Source of the DNA: Mesosutterella faecium
Lineage (GTDB): Bacteria > Pseudomonadota > Gammaproteobacteria > Burkholderiales > Burkholderiaceae_F
NCBI RefSeq assembly: GCF_022809315.2
Contig: NZ_JAKZJU020000001.1
Coordinates: forward strand, 2,083,001-2,147,000
Direction of reading: 5' to 3'
DNA length: 64,000 nt
Shown here: in pieces, positions 1-8,308 of the stretch
How the letters are laid out: every line of letters begins with the position of its first letter
Position numbering within the stretch: position 1 is the first letter of the stretch
The notes under the pieces: generated by a model
Seen by the model: only the letters and a program-made list of their open reading frames with translations
The model's database searches: none
Told to the model about the DNA's origin: nothing
Program-made: the position numbers and the translations under genes

Positions 1-401
1 TAGTCCCGGGCCACGCCCGCCGCGGGCCCGGTCATGCCGGCAAGCTCCAGCCAGAACGCCGTTCTCGAGCCCAGAAAAACGGCGAGGACCGACAGCGGAA
101 GGCCGAGCCAGAGCCCCTGCACGAGGCTCTGCCCGATCTTCGGATAGTCCTTTGCGCCGAAAAGGTAGCCCGCAATCGGCGAGAGCCCCTGGATCACGCC
201 GGCAAAGGATACGAGGATCCAGTTGATCACCGTGGCGCCCAGCGCCACGCCCGCGAGCTGCTCGGCCGAGAGATGCCCCACCATGACCGTATCCAGCGTC
301 CCGGTGAGCACGATGGCGAGATTCGCGACAAAAATGGGGCCGGCAAGCGACGCGATCTGCCGCAAAAGCGAAGGGGCGGGCGAACTGGGATTCTGGGGCA
401 T
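1..401 (-). CDS. MATE-family multidrug/Na+ efflux transporter, N-terminal part (runs off the window)
   Basis: Reading leftward from the ATG at 401-399 gives an open frame to the window edge (133 residues): MPQNPSSPAPSLLRQIASLA, then GTLDTVMVGHLSAEQLAGVA and a PIAGYLFGAKDY segment. The xDTxMVGHLsxxxLAgxalG pattern after the first helix is the hallmark of MATE (NorM/DinF) exporters, and the hydrophobic stretches around residues 15-30, 50-65 and 90-110 fit the first helices of the usual twelve. MATE proteins export cationic drugs or metabolites in exchange for Na+ or H+. The 3' end is missing, so completeness cannot be judged. Its upstream side is the long palindrome-bearing region at 402-998. 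Confidence 0.85.
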   Translation of the reverse strand, partial: MPQNPSSPAPSLLRQIASLAGPIFVANLAIVLTGTLDTVMVGHLSAEQLAGVALGATVINWILVSFAGVIQGLSPIAGYLFGAKDYPKIGQSLVQGLWLGLPLSVLAVFLGSRTAFWLELAGMTGPAAGVARD

Positions 402-672
402 GCCGAAACAGGGGAAGGCGGCGCTGAAAGCAGGCGGTCAGTCGATCCGGGCTCTTCCAAACGGAAAAAGCCCCGCCGGCCTCCTGAGCGTCAGGGATTT
501 CAGTATACCTGCCTGCCGCCCCCGTCCTCAGGGCGGGCTCCGGTCCGCCTGCCGCAGGGCCTGCCCCGCGGAAGGGCGGCCTGCGTGATTCATCACGGCA
601 ACGAGCGCAGGGTCATAGAAAACCGGAGGCCTCTTTGCCCCTTGGCGCCTTGCAGCAGCCGATGGATGTGCA

Positions 673-708
673 CTGCAAATTCAGGCGTAATTGCGCCCAA
701 ATTTGCAG
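673..708. repeat. Imperfect 36-bp palindrome, copy 1
   Basis: The half-sites CTGCAAATTCAGGCGTAA and TTGCGCCCAAATTTGCAG are inverted complements with three mismatches. The centre is 99 bp from the centre of the perfect copy at 772-807, and the two share the outer CTGCAAA arms and the inner GGGCGCAATTGCGCCC-like core. It could be an operator dyad or a bidirectional terminator-like hairpin. Confidence 0.75.
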
Positions 709-771
709 TACAAAAAATACCTGAAATATCTTTTCAGAACAAAGCATTGAAATGATGCTCCCGCAGCATGA

Positions 772-807
772 CTGCAAAAATGGGCGCAATTGCGCCCATT
801 TTTGCAG
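772..807. repeat. Perfect 36-bp palindrome, copy 2
   Basis: The half-site CTGCAAAAATGGGCGCAA is followed immediately by its exact reverse complement. As RNA, the core GGGCGC-AATT-GCGCCC followed by ATTTTT would also make a bidirectional intrinsic terminator. The conserved outer arms and a second diverged copy 99 bp away equally suit paired operators for a dimeric regulator. The sequence alone does not decide. Confidence 0.85.
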
Positions 808-998
808 CAGAGGGCGGAGGACAGCCTCATGCCCGGCGCTGCCGCCGCGCTTCGCCCCGCCCGGGCTTCCGGCTTGAGTCCGCCTGGGCCCGCGGTTTGT
901 CCGTGTCAGCGGAGCGCCTTTCAATAATCCGCCTTCTGCCTTTCTTCGGCCTGCGCGCAGAAGATGGCGCCAGAGGCGAGGGCGGAAAGCCCGGCCGC

Positions 999-2060
999 CT
1001 AGTCCAGCCCCTTCAGGTGCTTGAGAATCCGGGCCCTTGAGTAGCGGATGTCGCTGCTGTAAAGGGCAAGGGGCTCAGTGACCCGGGCCCCGGGCGCGAG
1101 CCGCCCGAGAGCCTTCAGGCTCTCCCCCGCGCCGCTCCCGCCGTGCGTCACGATGGGCACGATCCGCTTGCCCGCAAAGCTGTGGGCCGTAAGCCAGGAG
1201 GCGACAGGGCGCGGCACCGTCCCCCACCAGAGGGGATAGACGAGAATCACGGTGTCGAAGGCCCCGGGGTCCTCCGTTCCCTCGCGAAGGACCGGGAGAG
1301 CCCCCACTTCGAGCTCCTTTCTGGCCCGGGCGGTCGTTTTCCCGTACTGTGCGGAATAGGCTTCCCCGGCCCGGATCGAGGAGAGGCTGCCGCCCGCGAT
1401 CGACTGCGCGATCAGGGCAACCATTCGCGAGTTTCCAATGAGCTCCCTGCCGTCGCGCATAAGCGAGGCTCCCGAGACCGCGTCGGCCCCGGGAGACACC
1501 GGGGCGTTCTCGGGCCAGGTGAAGTACACGGTGAGCACGCGTCCCGGCAGTGGCGCTTTGTCTCCCACGAGAAGCTCGGCCTGCTTCACTTCGACCGTGT
1601 TGAACCAGCGGTCGAGGTACGGGAGCCCGAAGACCGCGGCAGCCGCGAGCATGAAGGCTCCCGCTCCGGCCGCATAGGCCGCGCGGCTGCGGCGCAGCAG
1701 CCCCGACATCTGGAGCACATGCCCGAAAAGCGCGAGAAGTGCCGCCCCGGCGGCAAGGAGGTGCGCCGAGCGCCAGTTGAAGTCCCCGGCCTCCCCCAGC
1801 CAGCCCGTGAGCACGACGCCGGAGACGAGAAGGAGCAGGAGCGAGCCGGCGAGAAAAAGCGTGATCAGCGCGGTCTTCAGCGGGGCCTTCCTCTTCGAGC
1901 GGAAAAAGGGAAGCGCGTGCCAGAGCACGAGCGCGAAAAACGCGAGCCCCAGCACCTCGTGCAGGATCCGGGGGAGGAGCAGCCCCGCAAGCCCGAGAAA
2001 AAAAAGCGCGAGAAGCAGCGCTGGAAGCGCCCGGGGCCTCCCGTTCGTGATTGCCGCCAT
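999..2060 (-). CDS. Membrane protein with C-terminal flavodoxin domain (DUF4405-like plus flavodoxin_4-like fusion)
   Basis: The protein has 353 residues. The N-terminal half is about five hydrophobic segments (near residues 10-30, 33-53, 63-87, 95-118 and 128-150). Helix 2 has paired His residues (LHEVLGLAFF...LWHALPFF) as in DUF4405/heme-b-like membrane domains. From about residue 173 a flavodoxin-type fold follows: a VLTVYFTWPENAP strand/phosphate loop, then IAQSIAGG, VILVYPLWWGTVPRPVASWL and IVPIVTHGGSGAGESL, the usual landmarks of long-chain flavodoxins. It could pass electrons between quinol or heme in the membrane and an FMN acceptor; that role is inferred from the fusion only. The gene is divergent from the flavoprotein at 2417, with a 21-G tract between them. 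Confidence 0.75.
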   Translation of the reverse strand: MAAITNGRPRALPALLLALFFLGLAGLLLPRILHEVLGLAFFALVLWHALPFFRSKRKAPLKTALITLFLAGSLLLLLVSGVVLTGWLGEAGDFNWRSAHLLAAGAALLALFGHVLQMSGLLRRSRAAYAAGAGAFMLAAAAVFGLPYLDRWFNTVEVKQAELLVGDKAPLPGRVLTVYFTWPENAPVSPGADAVSGASLMRDGRELIGNSRMVALIAQSIAGGSLSSIRAGEAYSAQYGKTTARARKELEVGALPVLREGTEDPGAFDTVILVYPLWWGTVPRPVASWLTAHSFAGKRIVPIVTHGGSGAGESLKALGRLAPGARVTEPLALYSSDIRYSRARILKHLKGLD

Positions 2061-2179
2061 CTTGGGTCCGTTCTCCTTTTTATTGCCGCCCCGCGCCTTC
2101 GCCCGAAAGCCCGGGGCTTTTGCTTTTTGCGAACGCTGTCCCCCAATCTAGCATCCGGGGCCGCCTCCCGTCAGGAGCC

Positions 2180-2200
2180 GGGGGGGGGGGGGGGGGGGGG
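2180..2200 (+). repeat. 21-nt homopolymeric G tract
   Basis: An uninterrupted run of 21 G lies in the divergent intergenic region, about 80 bp upstream of the AT-rich element and about 215 bp upstream of the 2417 start. Such tracts slip during replication and cause phase variation in other bacteria when near a promoter; the true length in the population is uncertain. Confidence 0.85.
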
Positions 2201-2281
2201 AAAGCGCCCCGGGGCTGCGGCGAAAGCCCGAAGCGGCAGCCCCCTTCTCTCCCGATTTTCCGGGGCCCCTGCCCGTTTTTT

Positions 2282-2329
2282 ATATATAAAACAAATAATA
2301 AAAATATTAAATATATATTTTACATTTAT
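2282..2329 (+). promoter_or_regulatory. 48-bp AT-rich conserved upstream element, copy A
   Basis: This segment matches 5236-5283 at 46 of 48 positions (core ATATATAAAACAAATAA), while flanking intergenic sequence differs. It ends about 87 bp before the 2417 ATG, as copy B ends about 80 bp before 5364. A regulatory site for the pair, perhaps bound by the LysR protein encoded between them, is the simplest reading. Confidence 0.7.
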
Positions 2330-2416
2330 GTTCCCCGGGCCTAGATTTTCTCCTCGTCTGCGGCTTTGCCCCTCTTTCTGAAGAGGCCGCAGCCCAGAAT
2401 TCAAAGGAGAAAAAGC

Positions 2417-4201
2417 ATGAAAATGAAAGCGATCGCCCTTTGCCTGCCCGCGCTTTTGACCGCCGCGGGGGCCGGTGCCGCCGTGAAGGACGGCACCTAC
2501 GAGGCCCGGGTGCTCGGCCACAACGCGCCGATCAACGTGCTCGTCACGCTCGAGCACGGCCGCATGACCGACATCAACGTCACCCACAACCTCGAAAGCC
2601 CCGGCGTCGGAAAGACCGCGATCGACCTCCTGATCCCGAAGATGCTCGCGGGGCAGACGACTGAAGTCGACGCCGTGACCGGCGCGACCTTCTCGAGCTT
2701 CGCCCTGAAGCAGGGCGTGCGCGAGGCTCTCAAAAAGGCCGGGGCCTCGGACTCGGACTTCGCGTCCAAAGCCGCGCCGAGCGCCGCGGCCGCGCCGCTT
2801 CGGACCCGCAGCGAAGTGGTCGTGATCGGGGGCGGCGGCGCGGGGCTGGCTGCTGCGGTGAGCGCCCTGCAGAACGGGGCCACCGTCACCATCATCGAGA
2901 AGATGGGCTACCTCGGGGGCTCGACCAACGTCTGCGGAGGCGCCTTCAACGCCTCCGACACGTCCTTCCAGCGCGCGATGGGGATCAAGGACAGCCCGCA
3001 GAAGCACTTCGAGAACACGATGAAGGGCGGGCACATGACAAACAACCAGGTGCTCGTGCACAACCTCGCTGACCACGCGAAGGAAACGCTCATGTGGCTT
3101 GAGACCATGGGGCTTGAGGTGAACCCGAAGGTGGGCGCGGCGACCGGGGCTCTCTTCCAGCGCTCGCACTACCCGAACCCCGCGGGCGGCCACACCTACG
3201 TGGCGGTCCTCGAGCACAAGCTCCACGAGTACGGGCCGGACCGCGTGAAGGTGCTCCTTGAGACGAAGGCGACCGACCTCATCGTGCAGGACGGGCGGGT
3301 CGTGGGCGTGAAGGCGCAGGGCAAAAACGGCCCCGTCATCGCCTCGGCCACGAAGGGCGTCATTGTGTCCACGGGCGGCTTCGGCGCGAACGTCGCCTTC
3401 CGCCAGAAGGTGAACACCGGGATCTGGAAGGAGGCGAAGTTAGACGACCGGATCGGCTGCTCCAACATCTCGGTCGCGGCCCAGGGCGACGGCCTCATGA
3501 TGGCGCAGAAGGCCGGAGCGGAGTTGATCGGCCTCGCCGACATCCAGATCCACCCGAACGGCACCCCCGGCACCGGCCTCATGCTCGACATCAAGACTTC
3601 GGGCAGAAACCGCCTCTTCATTAACGAGAACGGCGACCGGTTCGTGAACGAGGGCGCGGCCCGCGACGTCCTTTCGAAGGCGGTCTTCGCGCAGCCCCAC
3701 TCCTCCTACTGGCTCGTGCAGAACTACCTGCGCTACCCCGACGAGCACGCGATCGACCTGCTCTCGGGCCGCCGGATGAGCGATATGCTCGAGCAGGGCC
3801 GGGTGAAGAAGGCGAAGGACCTCGAGGAGCTCTCGCGCATGACCGGGATGCCGCTCGACCACCTGAAGGCCTCGATCGAGGAATACAACAAGGCCGTGCG
3901 GAACAAGGGCACGCCCGACAAGTACGGCTTTGTCGCGAACCACACCGACGACCGCGAAATGACGAAGGGCCCCTGGTACTTCGCAAAGAAGGTGCCCACC
4001 ATCCACCACACGATGGGCGGGATCCGCGTCGACGTGAAGGCCCACGCGCTGGATAAAAACGGCCGCTGGGTGAAGGGCCTCTACGCCGCGGGCGAGACGA
4101 CCGGCGGGCTGCACGGCGAAAACCGCCTGGGCGGCAACGCCGTGGCCGACTGCATGGTGAACGGGCGGATTGCGGGCAGGAACGCCGCGAACGCGCTCTG
4201 A
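2417..4201 (+). CDS. Periplasmic FMN/FAD flavoprotein reductase of the fumarate/urocanate reductase family
   Basis: The protein has 594 residues. A signal peptide (1-21) is followed by an FMN_bind domain (about 25-110) with DAVTGATFSS, the motif in which ApbE attaches FMN to Thr (T91). The FAD domain starts at EVVVIGGGGAGLAAAVSALQ (133-152). Catalytic landmarks of soluble fumarate reductases are present: a His in QIHPNGTPGTG, an Arg in EGAARDVLS, HHTMGG, and an Arg in ENRLGGNAVAD. The Thr-Glu pair of fumarate-specific enzymes is replaced by MLDIKTSG, nearer to urocanate or other acrylate reductases. There is no heme domain. I chose ATG 2417 because it has a ribosome site and signal peptide; an upstream in-frame start lacks both. 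It is a paralog of 5364-7151. The substrate is unknown. Confidence 0.85.
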   Translation: MKMKAIALCLPALLTAAGAGAAVKDGTYEARVLGHNAPINVLVTLEHGRMTDINVTHNLESPGVGKTAIDLLIPKMLAGQTTEVDAVTGATFSSFALKQGVREALKKAGASDSDFASKAAPSAAAAPLRTRSEVVVIGGGGAGLAAAVSALQNGATVTIIEKMGYLGGSTNVCGGAFNASDTSFQRAMGIKDSPQKHFENTMKGGHMTNNQVLVHNLADHAKETLMWLETMGLEVNPKVGAATGALFQRSHYPNPAGGHTYVAVLEHKLHEYGPDRVKVLLETKATDLIVQDGRVVGVKAQGKNGPVIASATKGVIVSTGGFGANVAFRQKVNTGIWKEAKLDDRIGCSNISVAAQGDGLMMAQKAGAELIGLADIQIHPNGTPGTGLMLDIKTSGRNRLFINENGDRFVNEGAARDVLSKAVFAQPHSSYWLVQNYLRYPDEHAIDLLSGRRMSDMLEQGRVKKAKDLEELSRMTGMPLDHLKASIEEYNKAVRNKGTPDKYGFVANHTDDREMTKGPWYFAKKVPTIHHTMGGIRVDVKAHALDKNGRWVKGLYAAGETTGGLHGENRLGGNAVADCMVNGRIAGRNAANAL

Positions 4202-4283
4202 CCTCAGCCACCCGGAACCTGGCCTCCCCGCTTAATTTTCACCGGGCGGGGCCGGGCACCGGAAGTGAAAGGCCTGATCTTTT

Positions 4284-4324
4284 CCCCCCGGAGGCCTGGC
4301 ATGGCAGCCCCGGGGGGCTTTTTT
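4284..4324 (+). terminator. Intrinsic terminator after the first reductase
   Basis: CCCCCCGG and CCGGGGGG arms (4284-4291, 4310-4317) are followed by CTTTTTTT. It sits 80 bp past the stop at 4201, between that gene and the convergent LysR gene. Confidence 0.8.
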
Positions 4325-4352
4325 GCCCTCACGGGGCCCCTTCCCCAGCCGC

Positions 4353-5237
4353 TTAAAGGCCCTCGAGGTAGCGCTTCGCCTCGGCGACAGCCGGCGAGTC
4401 CTCGCCCTTTCGCGTGATGCACTTGAGTTCGAGATAGACCTTCTCCTTGAGCTCCCGGTAGCGCACATTGGGCGGCAGGGTCTCGAGGCACGCCCTCGGA
4501 ACAAGCGCGATCCCCATGCCGCAGTTCACGTAGCAGAGCTGCGAAAAGACGCTGCCCGCGATGGTCGAGATCTTGAGCGAGAGGCCCTTTTCCAGGCACT
4601 GCGAGACGACCGCGTCGTGGTACTCCGGGGCGTTTTTCCAGTCGGTGATCACGTAGTCCTCGTTTTTGAGGCTCGCAAGCGACACCTGCTGGTACTGCGT
4701 GAGCGGGTGCCAGGAGGGCATCACGACCACGAGCTCGTACTTCCGGACCAGGGCGAGGTCGAGGTCGTCCCGCGTGGCCTCGCTCAGGTAGCCCAGGCAC
4801 AGGTCGACCTCGCGGGCGAGCAGCTCGCCCGGCATCTGATTGCTCACGAGCTGCTTCACCCTGATCTGCATCCCCGGGTAGAGGAGCCTCAAGTGGCTCA
4901 CGAGCCCGGGGAGCACGGACTGCGTGATCCAGGGGATCGCCCCGATCCGGATCGTGCCGGAGACGCCCTGCACCACCCCGGCGAGCGACCCCTCGAACCC
5001 CTCGATCTGGCGAAAGAGCTTTTCGCACAGGGGCAGCAGCCCCTTGCCCTGCTGCGTGAGCCGCACGCCGCGGGGCGTGCGCTCGAAAAGCTTCACGCCG
5101 AGCTCCTCCTCGAGCTCCGCGATCTGCATGGAAAGGGGCGGCTGCGTCATGTGCAGCGTGCGGGCCGCGACCGAGAAGCTGCCCTCGCGCGCGACCACGA
5201 AGAAAAGCCAGTAACTGCGAAGCCTTCGTATATTCAT
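4353..5237 (-). CDS. LysR-type transcriptional regulator
   Basis: The protein has 294 residues from ATG 5237. The N-terminal winged helix-turn-helix reads SYWLFFVVAREGSFSVAART, then LHMTQPPLSMQIAELEEELG and KLFERTPRGVRLTQQG, the standard LysR signature. The rest is the periplasmic-binding-like effector domain. It lies between the two paralogous FMN/FAD reductases and is transcribed away from the second. Its start codon sits at the edge of AT-rich element B, so one site could control the regulator and the reductase at 5364. Copy A upstream of the 2417 gene would bring the first reductase into the same regulon; this is inference. The effector is unknown, plausibly the acceptor molecule. Confidence 0.92.
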   Translation of the reverse strand: MNIRRLRSYWLFFVVAREGSFSVAARTLHMTQPPLSMQIAELEEELGVKLFERTPRGVRLTQQGKGLLPLCEKLFRQIEGFEGSLAGVVQGVSGTIRIGAIPWITQSVLPGLVSHLRLLYPGMQIRVKQLVSNQMPGELLAREVDLCLGYLSEATRDDLDLALVRKYELVVVMPSWHPLTQYQQVSLASLKNEDYVITDWKNAPEYHDAVVSQCLEKGLSLKISTIAGSVFSQLCYVNCGMGIALVPRACLETLPPNVRYRELKEKVYLELKCITRKGEDSPAVAEAKRYLEGL

Positions 5238-5283
5238 ATATAAAACAAATAACAAAAATATTTAATATATATTTTACATTTAT
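5236..5283 (+). promoter_or_regulatory. 48-bp AT-rich conserved upstream element, copy B
   Basis: It differs from copy A (2282-2329) at two of 48 positions. It abuts and overlaps the LysR start codon (5235-5237) and ends 80 bp before the reductase start at 5364, so it occupies the whole proximal part of the divergent promoter. Confidence 0.7.
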
Positions 5284-5363
5284 TCCCGGCCCGTCTAAAG
5301 TTCTCTGCAAACGCGCCCCGGGGCCCTTTCGCCCCGCCGCACCCATTTGAAGGAGAACAAAGC

Positions 5364-7151
5364 ATGAGATTCACGAGAATCATCCTCGCCCTTGCCGCCG
5401 CCTCGACGGCCTTCTCGGCGAGCGCCGCCTTAAAGGACGGCACCTACGAGGCCCGCGTGAACGGGCACAACGCGCCGCTTACGGTGAAGGTCACGGTCGC
5501 AGGCGGCAGGATCACCGCGATCGACACCTCGAAGAATCTCGAGTCCAACGGCATCGGACGGGTGGCGCTGCCCGCGCTTTCGAAGAAGATCATCGACCGG
5601 CAGTCGATCGGGATCGACGCGATGACCGGGGCCACCATCTCGAGCGGCGCCCTGGTCGAAGGCGTGCAGAAGTGCCTCGAGCAGGCGGGCGCGACGAAAA
5701 AGGATCTCGAGCAGTGGAATAAGAACTCTGAAAAGTACGCGACCGCCCCGGTGAAGGCTTCGGGCGACGTGATCGTGATCGGTGGCGGCGGCTCCGGGAT
5801 GGCCGCGGCGCTTTCCGCGCTGGAAAGCGGCGCGCAGAAGGTTGTGATCCTCGAGAAGCTCGGCTATCTGGGCGGCTCCACCCAGGTCTCGGGCGGCGCC
5901 TTCAACGCCGTGGACGACAAGCGCCAGAAGGCCCAGGGCATCGTCGACTCCTTCCCGATCTTCTTTGAGGCCACCATGCGCGGCGGCCACTACAAGGGCA
6001 ACCCCGAGCTCGTGCACTACCTCACGTACAACTCGATCCACGCCCTTGAGTGGCTCGAAAAGGAAGGGGTCGTGTTCCGCGACAAGATCGGCGCCGCGAC
6101 CGGCTCCCTCGGGCAGCGGAGCCACTACGGCGTGAAGCCCGCCGGCTGGGCCTACACCTCCGTGTTCGAGAGCAGACTCAAGAGCTTCGGCGACCGCGTC
6201 CAGATCCTCACCGACACGCAGGCGAAGTCGCTCATCATGAAAAACGGGGCGGTCGCGGGCGTGAAGGCGCTGCGCCATGGAAAACAAAGCGTCACCGTGA
6301 CGGGCCCGAGCGTTGTGATCGCAACGGGCGGCTTCGGGGCCAACATCCCCTTCCGCCAGAAGGTGAACACCGGGGTGTGGAAGGAAGTGAAGCTCGACTC
6401 GCGCATCGGCACCACGAACGTGAACAAGGCCGCCCAGGGCGACGGGCTTAAGATCGCGCAGCAGGCCGGGGCCGACATCATCGGGCTTTCCGACATCCAG
6501 CTGCACCCGAACGGAACGCCCGGCACCGGCCTCATGCAGGACATCGCCACCTCGGGCCGCAACCGCCTCTTCATCAACAAGAACGGCGACCGGTTCGTGA
6601 GCGAAGGCGCGGCGCGCGACACGCTCTGCAAGGCGATCTTCAAGCAGCCGGGCGGCACCTACTACCTCCTCATGAATAAGCTGCGCTACCCCGACGAGAA
6701 CAAGCCCGACCGCATGGGCGTCACCATGAAGGACATGCTCGCGCTCGGGCGCGTGAAGAAGGCGCAGACGCTGGACGAAATGGCGAAGATCCTCAACGTC
6801 CCGGCCGACCACCTGAAGGCTGCGGTCGAGGAGTACAACAAGGCCGCCCGCAACAAGGGCACGCCCGACAAGTTCGGGTTCGTCGCCACCAACACCGACG
6901 ACGCCCCGATGACCGAGGGCCCCTGGTACGCCTGCCGCAAGGTCCCGACCGTGCACCACACGATGGGCGGCATCCGCATCAACGTGAACGGCCAGGTTCT
7001 CAATAAGAAGGGCGACCCGATCAAGGGCCTCTACGCCGCGGGCGAGGTGACGGGCGGCATCCACGGCGCGAACCGCCTGGGCGGAAACGCCATTGCCGAC
7101 GTCTACACCTTCGGCAAGAAGGCGGGCGAGTCGGCCGCGAAGAAGCTTTAA
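5364..7151 (+). CDS. Second periplasmic FMN/FAD flavoprotein reductase (fumarate/urocanate reductase family)
   Basis: The protein has 595 residues, colinear with the 2417 protein. A signal peptide (1-21) precedes an FMN_bind domain with DAMTGATISS (FMN-attachment Thr about 91). The FAD site is DVIVIGGGGSGMAAALSALE (135-154). Catalytic motifs are QLHPNGTPGTG, an Arg in EGAARDTLC, VHHTMGG and ANRLGGNAIAD. The effector-loop equivalent is MQDIATSG rather than the Thr-Glu of fumarate reductases, so a substrate other than fumarate is likely. The start has a clear ribosome site (GAAGGAGAA). It is divergent from LysR. The 3' end (stop plus terminator) was copied as an 86-bp direct repeat by an insertion element. 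Confidence 0.87.
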   Translation: MRFTRIILALAAASTAFSASAALKDGTYEARVNGHNAPLTVKVTVAGGRITAIDTSKNLESNGIGRVALPALSKKIIDRQSIGIDAMTGATISSGALVEGVQKCLEQAGATKKDLEQWNKNSEKYATAPVKASGDVIVIGGGGSGMAAALSALESGAQKVVILEKLGYLGGSTQVSGGAFNAVDDKRQKAQGIVDSFPIFFEATMRGGHYKGNPELVHYLTYNSIHALEWLEKEGVVFRDKIGAATGSLGQRSHYGVKPAGWAYTSVFESRLKSFGDRVQILTDTQAKSLIMKNGAVAGVKALRHGKQSVTVTGPSVVIATGGFGANIPFRQKVNTGVWKEVKLDSRIGTTNVNKAAQGDGLKIAQQAGADIIGLSDIQLHPNGTPGTGLMQDIATSGRNRLFINKNGDRFVSEGAARDTLCKAIFKQPGGTYYLLMNKLRYPDENKPDRMGVTMKDMLALGRVKKAQTLDEMAKILNVPADHLKAAVEEYNKAARNKGTPDKFGFVATNTDDAPMTEGPWYACRKVPTVHHTMGGIRINVNGQVLNKKGDPIKGLYAAGEVTGGIHGANRLGGNAIADVYTFGKKAGESAAKKL

Positions 7152-7229
7152 GCGCTGTTTTTCCTGTTTGTTTCACCTTCCGGCGCGCGCCCGGCCCTCT
7201 CTCCCCGGGCGTGCGCCGGATTTTTTTCC
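7144..7229 (+). repeat. 86-bp direct repeat flanking an IS, left copy
   Basis: It is identical to 11061-11146 and holds the last codons of the 5364 gene plus its terminator. One copy lies on each side of the IS1634-like element. Long, variable target duplications are a recorded feature of IS1634 and IS1549, so this is best read as a target-site duplication. Confidence 0.85.
7180..7227 (+). terminator. Intrinsic terminator of the second reductase gene
   Basis: 15-bp arms (CCGGCGCGCGCCCGG and CCGGGCGTGCGCCGG, one mismatch) are followed by seven T. It is duplicated at 11097-11144 by the IS insertion. Confidence 0.85.
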
Positions 7230-7286
7230 CGAGTTTATCAGCTTAAAAATGAATAAACCCTTGTATTGCAAGGGCTTATTCATTAA

Positions 7287-8153
7287 TTATTTTTCATCTC
7301 TGGTAGTACAACTTTTCGGTCGGGCAATGTCTTTGAGCCGCAGCTTCTTGCATAGTGACTGTGCCGTCTCATAGTGGCAGGGCGGCTCCAGGCTGAATGC
7401 CCTGAGGATCGAGTCAAAGCGGCCCTCCTTTGGATAAAGCCTCAGGTACAGGGGCATTTGGGGATTGCCGTCATCGAGGGCAACTTCGGCACCGCGCAGC
7501 GCCGCGTTGATTTCGTCACAGGTGATGTCCCTGATCTTCTGTTTGAGGACATGCTGCATGTACTTTTCGATCACGAGGCTGATGAAGCAACTCGCAAAAT
7601 GTCCTCTGACATGACTGTCTGTCCAGACAAAGCAGGGGCGGGCTTCGAGCGTGGTCTTGCTTACCCAGAAGCAATCCTCGATGCGCCAGAGATTGCGGTA
7701 AATCTTCATGATGTCCTGAGAGGACTTCGTCTTCAGATTCGTGCAGACGGCGTAATAGCCGGCCCACCGCCTCGCCTCTTCGATTTTCTTCATATCCAGT
7801 GACGGCTCGCCTTCGCCTTTCGGCACCTTGATCAAAGACCTGTATCCGCGGCTGGAGGTCAGCGATCCCCTGCTGCGCAGGGCTTTTTTCGCCTTCTCAA
7901 CGGCACGGTCGATGTCGCTATTGTCCTTGTTGGCCCGGGACTGCGAATGCGAGACGATCCAGCGGACATCCAGAGAATCCACTTTCTTCGACGACTGATA
8001 CTTGCGCCCTGTGGTTTTGCTGATTTTGGTTACGAAAACCGTCTTTGACAGATCCATTGTCTTGTAGCGGCAGACAATCTCGTCGCCGTCCATGACGGTC
8101 TCATCCCAATTTACGTCGTCAAGGATCTGTTTGCGCAGCTCCTTCGTGCTGTT
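7287..8153 (-). pseudogene. IS1634-like DDE transposase, C-terminal part
   Basis: This is the downstream part of the transposase interrupted at 8154. It begins in the duplicated NSTKEL codons and runs through RKQILDDVNWDETVMDGDE to the stop. The block LWRIEDCFWVSKTTLEARP carries the catalytic Glu typical of IS4/IS1634 enzymes. The frame is open and joins in phase to the N-terminal part at 9957-10919. The lost function is due only to the second insertion; removing it would restore a transposase of about 600 residues. Confidence 0.85.
8136..8153 (+). repeat. 18-bp target-site duplication of the inner IS, left copy
   Basis: CAGCTCCTTCGTGCTGTT occurs here and at 9957-9974, directly outside the inner element's inverted repeats. 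It encodes NSTKEL in the split transposase. Confidence 0.85.
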
Positions 8154-8180
8154 GTTAGAGCAACGCGATAATGTCACGGA

Positions 8181-8270
8181 AAACTACGGGACTATGTCAT
8201 GGTCCGGCAACGCGACTCTGTCATAAGCCGGCAATCTGCATGACAGCCCCCGGCAAAGCGATTTTGTCAC
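8181..8270 (+). repeat. Left subterminal repeats of the inner IS
   Basis: After the terminal repeat, the motif recurs as AAACTACGGGACTATGTCAT (8181-8200), GCAACGCGACTCTGTCAT (8207-8224) and GCAAAGCGATTTTGTCAC (8253-8270). These are likely extra transposase-binding sites. Confidence 0.65.
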
Positions 8271-8308
8271 ACAATCACTTCAGAGAGCCTGTTTTTTAGG
8301 AGTCGCAC

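Larger units (their letters stand above)
402..998. other. 597-bp non-coding region with two long palindromes
   Basis: This lies upstream of the MATE gene and downstream of the membrane-flavodoxin gene (both minus strand). I see no convincing gene: the short open frames lack ribosome sites and run through the palindromes. It holds the two 36-bp dyads at 673-708 and 772-807 and presumably the MATE promoter. Confidence 0.6.
2061..2416. other. Divergent promoter region between the flavodoxin-fusion gene and the first FMN/FAD reductase
   Basis: No gene is seen. It contains the G run at 2180-2200, the 48-bp AT-rich element at 2282-2329 that recurs at 5236-5283, and the ribosome site of the 2417 gene (AAAGGAGA at 2403-2410). 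Confidence 0.7.

Noticed and set aside
613..924. Minus-strand open frame of 103 codons containing repeated WAQLR peptides
   Set aside because: The repeated peptides are just the translated palindromes; there is no ribosome site or family.
1143..2381. Long plus-strand open frame of 412 codons
   Set aside because: It is antisense to the membrane-flavodoxin gene, has Arg/Glu/Pro-skewed composition and crosses the G tract; a by-product of high G+C.
2417..7151. Naming the reductases UrdA or FccA
   Set aside because: Motifs fit the wider family but the substrate-specific residues do not clearly match either enzyme.
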